From assembly GCA_013153105.1 (NCBI GenBank), contig JAADFC010000068.1, forward strand, positions 1 through 36,950: 36,950 nt of DNA, written 5' to 3'. Under the pieces are notes generated by a model. That model made no database searches and had not been told where the DNA came from. It worked only from the letters and a program-made list of their open reading frames with translations. Origin of the DNA: Thermoproteota archaeon (GTDB taxonomy: Archaea; Thermoproteota; Thermoprotei_A; Sulfolobales; Pyrodictiaceae). Each line of letters opens with the position of its first letter. Position 1 is the first letter of the stretch. Made by a program: the position numbers and the translations under genes. Positions 28,187-35,800 of the stretch are shown here, in pieces.

Positions 28187-30373
28187 ATGGCGGGGAGGGG
28201 AGGGCCGGGAATAGCTAGCCTCGACCAGGTGCCCGGCGTCGGCGAGAAGGTGAGGGAGAAGCTTGTAGAGCACTTCGGCTCCGAGCAGGAGGCGGTGAAA
28301 GCCATAGTAGAGGCCAGAGTCGACGAGCTAGCAGAGGCCCTCGGCTCGTACAGGAAGGCAGTACGCCTGATACAAGCTGCGCGCGCCTCCATGGAAGGCT
28401 TCTCCCCCGCGGAGATGTTCGGGACGCCGGACGCTCGAAGGCTCTTCGAGAAACTCGTCGAGACGCTGGCCTCCAGCGCCCACAGCCGCCCTGCGAGGGT
28501 AGAGCTTGAAACGTTGACACCAGCGCCCCGAAGAGTGTGGACATGGGACTTCTGCAGGCCAAGCTGCCCCGCCGAGCCCTCGGAGAAGCTGGCCGCCGCG
28601 CTGGCCAGCGTGTCGTGGCCGAGGCTCCCCAGGAGACTGCACGCGGAAGCTCTCATCGTGGCGCCGCCGGGCGGCGGAGAGGCGGCGAGGCGGGCGGCGG
28701 CGGAGCGGGGCATCGTGGCCGAGGTCGTGGAGGCGGAGGTGTACGAGTGCAGCGGTCAGCCAGCATTAGTGTTGCCCGGCGTAGAGGTGGCCGGCGAGGG
28801 CCCCTGCATTGTGGCTCGCGAGCCTAGCCCCTGGCTGGCCGCCCCGAAGGCGGTGCTCGACGCGGTCCTGGCCAACAGGGCGGTCTACGAGGCGCTCATA
28901 CTGCTGGCCGAGGAGGCTCCGTGCGTGGCAGAGAGGGCCTCCAAGGCCGTGGGCGCTGAGAGGCTCGCCGACATTGTCAACGCTGCCCGCCGCCTGCTCG
29001 AGATAGCAGCGGTGCACGCTGGAGGCCGTTACAGCAGCGAGCACGCCGATGCGGTCGAGAGGCTTCGCAAGCTGGACTCGCTGGTTAGCGACCTCGAGGT
29101 CTGGGTCAACGAGGAGGTGAAGAGAAGGCTGTCCGAGAGGGAGCTGAGGCTCTCGGCGGCGCAGCTGCTGAGCCTCCTGGAGTCGATAGAGGAGGGCTCC
29201 CTGCGGCTGCCACCGGAGATAGAGGAGGTCTTCGAGGAGGTCGCGCTCGAGGCCGAGGAGAGGCTGGCCAGGGAGCTGGGCCTCGACGTCGAGCACGCCA
29301 GGCTCGTCTCCGGGCTGGTGGAGCCGCAGCCCCGCCTCCCCCTGAGCCTCCGCCAGGACCGCGTGGAGGCTCTTCGAAGAGCCCTCGCGGCCAGGGCGGA
29401 GGCGCTCCGCTTCCAGACCGCCTCCAGGCTTGCAGAGGAGGCGTGGCGCCTCCTCCCCCTCACGCGTATCATGTTCCGCGTAGTAGTATGGGCCGACAAG
29501 TACTTCGCATGTATAAAGTACAGGGAGCTCGTGGCGGCCGGGGAGACCAGGCAAGTTGAAGGTGGAGCCCTAGGCGTCGCCGTCCGCGGCGGCCGCGAGG
29601 TAGAGCTAGCACGCCGCCTCGGCCCGGACTCGGTCGAGCCCGTAGACTATGTCATAGGCTGCACACCCTTCCGGCCGGAGGGCACGTCCTGCGAGCCGGT
29701 AGCGATACTCACCGGGGCCAACAGTGGCGGGAAGACAACACTGCTAAGACTCGTAGCCGAGACCGTGCTGGCCGCCCACGCGGGGATACCCGCGCCCGCT
29801 GCCGAGGCGTGGGTTTCTGGCTTCGACCGTGTCTACTACATATCCAAGCCTACGGGCATGCTCTCCGCAGGAGCCCTGGAGACTCTGCTGCGGAAGCTGG
29901 CCGAGATAGTGAGAGAGGCCAGGAGGAAGCGCATCCTAGTCCTGGTCGACGAGTTCGAGGCCGTGACAGAGGCCCAGGCGGCGGCCAGGATTGTAGCGGC
30001 CCTAGCTGAGACCCTGATAGGCTCGGGGAACGCCGTAGCAGTGATAGTGAGCCACATGGCTGACGAGATACTCTCGGCCCTGCCTCCCGAGCTCCGGTCG
30101 AAGGTGAGGGTGGACGGCATAGAGGCGCTGGGCCTCGACGAGAACTACAACCTGATAGTACGGCGCAGCCCACGCTTCAGCTACCACGCCCGCTCCACGC
30201 CGGAGCTAGTGGTGCGCAGGCTCCTACACCGGGCGCCGCGCGGCGAGAAGAGCTTCTACGAGAAGCTCCTCACCGCCTTCCAGGCCCGCGAAGCCCCTCC
30301 CCCTGATAAGCTCCCTCATACAAGCCCCCAGGCTCCCCTCCAACCCGCAGGAAGACGAGCTGCGCGATCCTAG
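28187..30373 (+). CDS. MutS-family ATPase with N-terminal helix-hairpin-helix (archaeal MutS-like)
   Basis: N-terminal LDQVPGVGEKVREKLVEHFGS (HhH), coiled-coil lever-like middle, ATPase Walker A TGANSGGKTTLLRLVAETVLAAHAGIPAPA, Walker B ILVLVDEFEAVTEAQ, VSHMADE. Confidence 0.85.
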   Translation: MAGRGGPGIASLDQVPGVGEKVREKLVEHFGSEQEAVKAIVEARVDELAEALGSYRKAVRLIQAARASMEGFSPAEMFGTPDARRLFEKLVETLASSAHSRPARVELETLTPAPRRVWTWDFCRPSCPAEPSEKLAAALASVSWPRLPRRLHAEALIVAPPGGGEAARRAAAERGIVAEVVEAEVYECSGQPALVLPGVEVAGEGPCIVAREPSPWLAAPKAVLDAVLANRAVYEALILLAEEAPCVAERASKAVGAERLADIVNAARRLLEIAAVHAGGRYSSEHADAVERLRKLDSLVSDLEVWVNEEVKRRLSERELRLSAAQLLSLLESIEEGSLRLPPEIEEVFEEVALEAEERLARELGLDVEHARLVSGLVEPQPRLPLSLRQDRVEALRRALAARAEALRFQTASRLAEEAWRLLPLTRIMFRVVVWADKYFACIKYRELVAAGETRQVEGGALGVAVRGGREVELARRLGPDSVEPVDYVIGCTPFRPEGTSCEPVAILTGANSGGKTTLLRLVAETVLAAHAGIPAPAAEAWVSGFDRVYYISKPTGMLSAGALETLLRKLAEIVREARRKRILVLVDEFEAVTEAQAAARIVAALAETLIGSGNAVAVIVSHMADEILSALPPELRSKVRVDGIEALGLDENYNLIVRRSPRFSYHARSTPELVVRRLLHRAPRGEKSFYEKLLTAFQAREAPPPDKLPHTSPQAPLQPAGRRAARS

Positions 30374-30794
30374 CGCCCCGCTCCAGCTCCACCCCATGCA
30401 TGTTGAACACGGCCAGGAGCGCCTCCCCCCGCCCACGGTAGCCCGGGTCCCAGACGGCACACAGTACAGACGCGCCCATCCTCAACAGGCTGCTCCTCGG
30501 GAAGCAGAGCCCCACCGCGCCCGAGGGGACGGTAACCGCGTCCATGAAACGTATGCGATAGTAGCCGGGGCCGAGCCTGTACCAGCCATCCACAGGCTCC
30601 ACCGGCCTCCCCCCGGGCCTAACCCTTGCCTCGACACCCAGCCTCCCAGCTTCCACCAGCTCCTCCACAACGTCAAGCCGCAGGTCAACACCGGCCGGCT
30701 GCACCTGCACAGCCGAGACCTGGTCCCCGAGAAGCCCCGCGGCCAGCCACCCCGGGAGAACAGTCACGACCCACGCCACCCCCGGCAGGCCCAT
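30270..30794 (-). CDS. dut: dUTPase / dCTP deaminase-family protein
   Basis: AVQVQPAGVDLRLDVVEEL, LGPGYYRIRFMDAVTVPSGAVGLCFPRSSLLRMGASVLCAVWDPGYRGRGEALLAVFNMHGVELERGARIAQLVF. ATG at 30794 chosen; upstream ORF extension is antisense noise. Confidence 0.88.
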   Translation of the reverse strand: MGLPGVAWVVTVLPGWLAAGLLGDQVSAVQVQPAGVDLRLDVVEELVEAGRLGVEARVRPGGRPVEPVDGWYRLGPGYYRIRFMDAVTVPSGAVGLCFPRSSLLRMGASVLCAVWDPGYRGRGEALLAVFNMHGVELERGARIAQLVFLRVGGEPGGLYEGAYQGEGLRGPGRR

Positions 30795-30938
30795 CCAGCC
30801 CTCCCACGCTGGAAGGCTGGAGGCGCGGTGACACCGCAGGCTCCTCCAGGGAGGCTCCGTGTGGCTTGAAGCTCCCGCAGCCCCGCGGGGCAGCAGCCCG
30901 AGGCCCGGGCTGAGGTGCAGCGCCCCGGGGTGCCGTCC

Positions 30939-31340
30939 ATGTCTATGCGCGGCGTGGTATTCGGCGTCTGCGTCGAGGGCTGGGTTTCCGTGGCGCTCCG
31001 CGTTAAGGGGGAGAAGCGGAGCCTCCACGGCCACGACTACGTGGTTCGCGTCTGCGCCGAGGGCGGCCTCGACGAGGCGGGGATGGTTGTGGACCACTCT
31101 ATCCTCTACAGGCTGCTGCGCGGCTGCCTCGACTCGCTCGACTACCAGGTCTTAAACGATGTCTTAGAAGCCGAAAGCGCGACCGCCGAGAGGCTGGTAG
31201 GCTACGTGTACAACTGTGTTGCGCCGAAGCTTAAAGACTATGCAGACGCCTCTATAGTATACGTGGAAGCGTGTACGCCTAGGGGCTACTGCTCCTACCT
31301 ACGCGCCGGCACCACTTATACGCCGCGGAAGCGCGGGTAG
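30939..31340 (+). CDS. 6-pyruvoyl-tetrahydropterin synthase/QueD family protein, atypical
   Basis: GEKRSLHGHDYVVRV, GMVVDHSILYRLLRGCLDSLDYQVLNDVLEAESATAERLVGYVYNCV: PTPS pattern with several canonical active-site residues replaced. Confidence 0.8.
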   Translation: MSMRGVVFGVCVEGWVSVALRVKGEKRSLHGHDYVVRVCAEGGLDEAGMVVDHSILYRLLRGCLDSLDYQVLNDVLEAESATAERLVGYVYNCVAPKLKDYADASIVYVEACTPRGYCSYLRAGTTYTPRKRG

Positions 31341-31359
31341 AGGGGCTCCAGGGCTGGCT

Positions 31360-32175
31360 GTGAAGCCACGCGTAACCATAGAGAGGCTGCGCACGGGGGT
31401 AGAGGGATTCGACAAGCTAGTCCAGGGCGGCATACCGAGAGGCTTCTTCGTGGCCGTGGTCGGCGAGCCTGGTGTCGGCAAGACGATATTCTCCATACAC
31501 TTCATAGCACAGGGCATACGCGAGGGCGACAAGAACATATACGTCACGACAGAGGAGAGTAGGGAGAGCGTCATAAGGCAGGCTGCAATGTTTGGTATAG
31601 ACTTCCAGGAGGCGATAGAGAGGAGACAGCTAGTCATAATAGACGCGCTCATGGGAGGCCGCGACGACCCTTGGAGCCTGGGCGAGGTCAGCGTGGAGGA
31701 GCTGGTCAACAAGGTTATAGAGGCTAAGAGGTACCTGGGCTACGGCAGGGCTAGACTAGTAATCGACTCGATGTCTGCGTTCTGGCTCGACAAGCCTGCT
31801 ATGGCTAGGAAGTACAGCTACTATGTGAAGCGCATCCTCTACCGCTGGGACTTCACGGCACTACTCACGAGCCAGTATGCGGTCACGACAAGCCTGGGCT
31901 TCGGTTTCGGCATAGAGCATGTGGCCGACGGCATCATAAGGTTCCGAAAGGCGGTTATACGGGGCGAGCTGAGGCGCTACGTGATAATAGAGAAGATGCG
32001 GCAGACCGAGCACAGCCTGCAGATGCACGAGATAGAGATACGCAACGGGCGCGGAATGATAGTAAAGAAGGCTACCCCGTACAGGAAGGAGGACACAGCG
32101 CTCCCATCCTCGGTTACAGCGCGCATGATAGCGGCTGAGCTACAGAAGATCCTTGAGACGCCCCTCGACGAGTAG
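31360..32175 (+). CDS. KaiC/RadA-like ATPase
   Basis: RLRTGVEGFDKLVQGGIPRGFFVAVVGEPGVGKTIFSIHFIAQGIREGDKNIYVTTEES; SMSAFWLDKPAMARKYSYYVKRIL. Confidence 0.92.
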   Translation: MKPRVTIERLRTGVEGFDKLVQGGIPRGFFVAVVGEPGVGKTIFSIHFIAQGIREGDKNIYVTTEESRESVIRQAAMFGIDFQEAIERRQLVIIDALMGGRDDPWSLGEVSVEELVNKVIEAKRYLGYGRARLVIDSMSAFWLDKPAMARKYSYYVKRILYRWDFTALLTSQYAVTTSLGFGFGIEHVADGIIRFRKAVIRGELRRYVIIEKMRQTEHSLQMHEIEIRNGRGMIVKKATPYRKEDTALPSSVTARMIAAELQKILETPLDE

Positions 32176-32241
32176 CGGCGGCCGCCCTCTTTTTCCTCCA
32201 CCCAGGGAAGGGGCCGCGCGCGCGGGGAGGCGCGAGGCGGG

Positions 32242-32682
32242 TTGACGCGACGGGCGAGCTTCTACGTCCGCTGGCTCAGCGGCGCCCTGCAGCTCACCGT
32301 CTCTGGCGACGTTCTCGAGGTCCGCGGCGCCAACGGGCGCATAGTGTTTGAGCCTAGGAGCGTAACGGTGGAGGTCAAGTACGTGTATAAAAAGGAGATC
32401 GAGGATAGGAACCGTAAGAACCTCTATGTCGGGTTCCAGGAGCCCCTGCAACCCCTAAGCCCGCCGCGAGTCGACATAGTAGGCCGAAACTACGTCGGCA
32501 ACTTCGAGGTCATATACACTAACCTCGACTTCGAGGCCTACCTCACGGTTATAACGCCGGCAAGCCACCTCTACGACTACGCGGTCATAACTACGCAGGA
32601 GTTAATGGTGCAGATGCCGGCTAAGAGGAAGCTATACTACGAGGAGGAGCCCTACGACCGGCTCGTGGTATACTTCGTGTGA
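32242..32682 (+). CDS. Hypothetical protein (146 aa)
   Basis: Beta-rich ORF (LQLTVSGDVLEVRGANGRIVFEPRSVTVEVKYVYKKEIEDRNRKNLYVGFQEP) following the KaiC-like gene. Confidence 0.7.
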   Translation: MTRRASFYVRWLSGALQLTVSGDVLEVRGANGRIVFEPRSVTVEVKYVYKKEIEDRNRKNLYVGFQEPLQPLSPPRVDIVGRNYVGNFEVIYTNLDFEAYLTVITPASHLYDYAVITTQELMVQMPAKRKLYYEEEPYDRLVVYFV

Positions 32683-32890
32683 AAGGCTCCGACCCGCCCG
32701 CGATACTATTCGGCTGCTAACGCAGCATCGGGAAGCCTGACAGGTCTGTAGACGGCAGCACCCTGGCCGGACGGTGTCACGGTACTACAAGGTGCCCCGG
32801 CTGGAAGCCCCCTAGCCCCCTTCAGCCCGGTACTTCGTCCGGTATAGCCGCCCACTATTGTAATCCACTTCTGGTATTACGGGGCCGGCA

Positions 32891-35800
32891 GTGCTGGATG
32901 TGCGGGCAGCAGTAGGGCCAGCCCCGGACACCGCTAGGGCCGGGTGTATAGGTGTGCAGTTCTCCAGCGACCGTCGCCAGTTGGAGTTGATTCGTGAGAG
33001 CCTCTACAGGCCGGAGGCCGAGACGGAGGCTAGGCAGCTGCTGCTCCAGGAGATGTACCGGATGGTGGTGGGGGCCTACCGGGAGCGGGCGCCGAACGGG
33101 GGTAGGCTGGCGCCGCTCCCCGAGTGTGCTAGGGCCGCGGCCGGGGGCCGGGGGGAGCCGTGCCGGGACGACCTCGGCTTCACCTACAACGCGCTCCGGG
33201 TGCTGCTGGCCAGGTACATGACCAGGGACGAGCACGGGGTCCCCATGGAGACGCCGAGCATGGTTATGAGGAGGGTGGCGCTGGGGTTCCGGGGCCGGGT
33301 CGACCCGGGGAGGCTGTACAGGCTGCTCGTCGAGAGGCGGTTCATGTTCAACAGCCCCACCCTCTTCAACATGTACGCCGACGGGGCGCGGGGGACGCTG
33401 AGCGCGTGCTACGTCACCCCCGTCTACGACGACATGAAGGCCATAATGGATGCGGCCACGGTGCAGGCGCTAACCTTCAAGTACGGCGGCGGGCAGGGGT
33501 TCAGCTTCAGCGAGCTGCGGCCCCGCTGGGACATCGTAAGGGGCACCAGCGGCAGCGCCTCGGGGCCCCTCAGCTTCATGAGGATATACGACGTCGTGAC
33601 CGAGATGGTTAAGCAGGGCGGCAAGCGGCGCGGAGCCAACATGGGTATAATGCACGCCTGGCACCCCGACATCTACAACCCCTGGTTCAACCCCTGGCAC
33701 GCCCTAAGGAACATGCTGCCCCCACAGCTCCAGGCCCTGATAGACAGGACCAAGGCGCTCATAGAGTACCTTGAGCGGGAGGGCTACCAGCTCGACCCCG
33801 CGTACAAGGAGATGGTGGAGAGGCTCGCCGAGCAGGGCTGGAGCACCGTGGAGGACGCCGGGTTCATACAGGCGAAGGAGCCGCCGCTCCAGGACGCGAA
33901 CCTCACCAACTTCAACATAAGCGTCGCAGCCAACGACGCCTTCATGAAAGCCGTGGTCGAAGACGGGGAGTGGTGGATGGTCAACCCCCGCCACAGCATG
34001 GACCCCGAGACGGGGGTCTACAGGCTACACTACAGCGTCAGCCTAGCCACCGGCCCAGGCAGGCTCGGCAGGCTCCTACAGCGGCACCCCTGGCTCAGGG
34101 GGAACCCCTACCTCAACATCTACGAGGAGACCCTAGAGGAGGCCAGGAGGCGCGCCCAGGCAGAGCTGGAGGAGCAGGCCAAGGCGACAGGCTACAAGCC
34201 CAGCCCCGAAGAGAAGAACCCCCACGCCTGGAAGACAAGCGCCAGGAAGCTGTGGGAGAAGATAGTCGAGAACGCCTGGGCGGGCGGCGACCCCGGAGTC
34301 ATATACGTGGACAACCACAACAAGTGGAACCCCACACCATGGCTAGGCATGGTCAACGCCACTAACCCATGCGTAAGCGGGGACACCAGGGTGCTCACGC
34401 CGGAGGGCTGGAAGACAGCCCGCGAGATATGGGAGGAGGCCAAGAAGCGCGGCGGCCCCGTCAAGGCTGTTCTCGTCGACGAGGAGGCCCTCGGCGAGGG
34501 CGGCGAGCCGGTAGCCTACGAGACCAGCCTAGTCATACCCGTGGGCGAGGCAACAGTCTACAGAACCGCCCACGGCCGCGAGCTGAGGCTCACCGCCGGC
34601 CTCCCCGGGGAGGCCTGGGTGTGGCACGTCGGCAGGAAGCCGGCGCTCCGTGTGGTGACAGAGGAGGGCTACGAGGTAACGGTGACACACGAGCACAAGT
34701 TCCTGACACCCCAGGGCTGGAAAGAGGCCAGGGAACTCAGGCCAGGAGACAAGATAGCCGTGGCGAGGCTCCACCCAGCCTACACGGCCAAGGCCCTATC
34801 TGCTGCCGCGAGGCTAGACCCCGATGTAGCGTTCGCACTGGGCTGGCTCATAGGCGACGGCACACTCAACGAGCACTACGTCGCCTGGTACTTCGGGCCC
34901 GGCGACGAGGCGGCGCTGGAGCGCGTGAAGCAGGCGGTGGCGAAGCTCGGCGGCAACCCCGAGGCCCACCTGAGGCTGCGCGGCAAGGAGTGGACCCTAC
35001 AGTTCAACGCTGGCACCACGGTCTATAAGAGGATGGTCGAGCTGCTGGGCGGCCTCCTGCCAAGGCAGCCTGAGAGGCGGCTGCCGGAGATAGCCTGGAG
35101 GCTGGAGCCGGAGAGCCTGGCGGCGTTCCTCCGCGGGCTCTTCACCGCCGACGGCACCGTGGACGTTGACGCTGCGGTCAGGCTGACGAGCAGCAGCCTA
35201 CAGCTGCTCAAGGACGTCCAGGTGCTACTCACAACCCTTGGCATCTACAGCCGCATCTACGAGCGCCCCTACAGGAAGACCTTCAGGTACACTACGGTGG
35301 AGGGTGAGGAGCGGGTCTACGAGACCAAAGGTTACTACGAGCTGGTGATAAGCGGCTACAGCCGCCGCATATTCGCGGAGCTGGTGGGCTTCGAGTCCGC
35401 CGAGAAGACCGCCAAGCTGCGGCTGGCGAAGACCAAACGGGACCCGGTCTGGGCGACCGTGGCGAAGGTCGAGGACGCGGGTGTAGTGGACTTCTACGAC
35501 TTCAGCGTCCCCGGCTACCACCGCTACATAGCCGCCGGCCTGGTCCACCACAACTGCGGCGAGCAGCCCTTGTACCCGTTTGAGAGCTGTAACCTGGGGA
35601 GCATGAGTGTCGAGAAGTATATTGATGGTGGCCGCTTCGATGTTGAGCGTTTCGCTGAGGATGTGGCGCTCGCTGTGGATGCTATGGATGCTGTTATAGA
35701 CTTTAACCGGCACCCGGACGGGAGGCAGGATGCTGCGAACAGGTTTACTAGGAAGATTGGCCTGGGTATTATGGGGCTTGCGGATGCGCTGGCGCGGCTG

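Noticed and set aside
30795-31097. N-terminal extension of the minus-strand dut ORF
   Set aside because: Low-quality sequence overlapping the PTPS-like gene; dUTPase homology starts after ATG 30794.
32683-32890. Possible cobalamin riboswitch upstream of the B12-dependent RNR (AGCCTGACAGGTCTGTAGAC vaguely resembles a B12 box)
   Set aside because: Only partial resemblance, no supporting stems or other conserved cobalamin elements seen; such riboswitches are not expected in crenarchaea.
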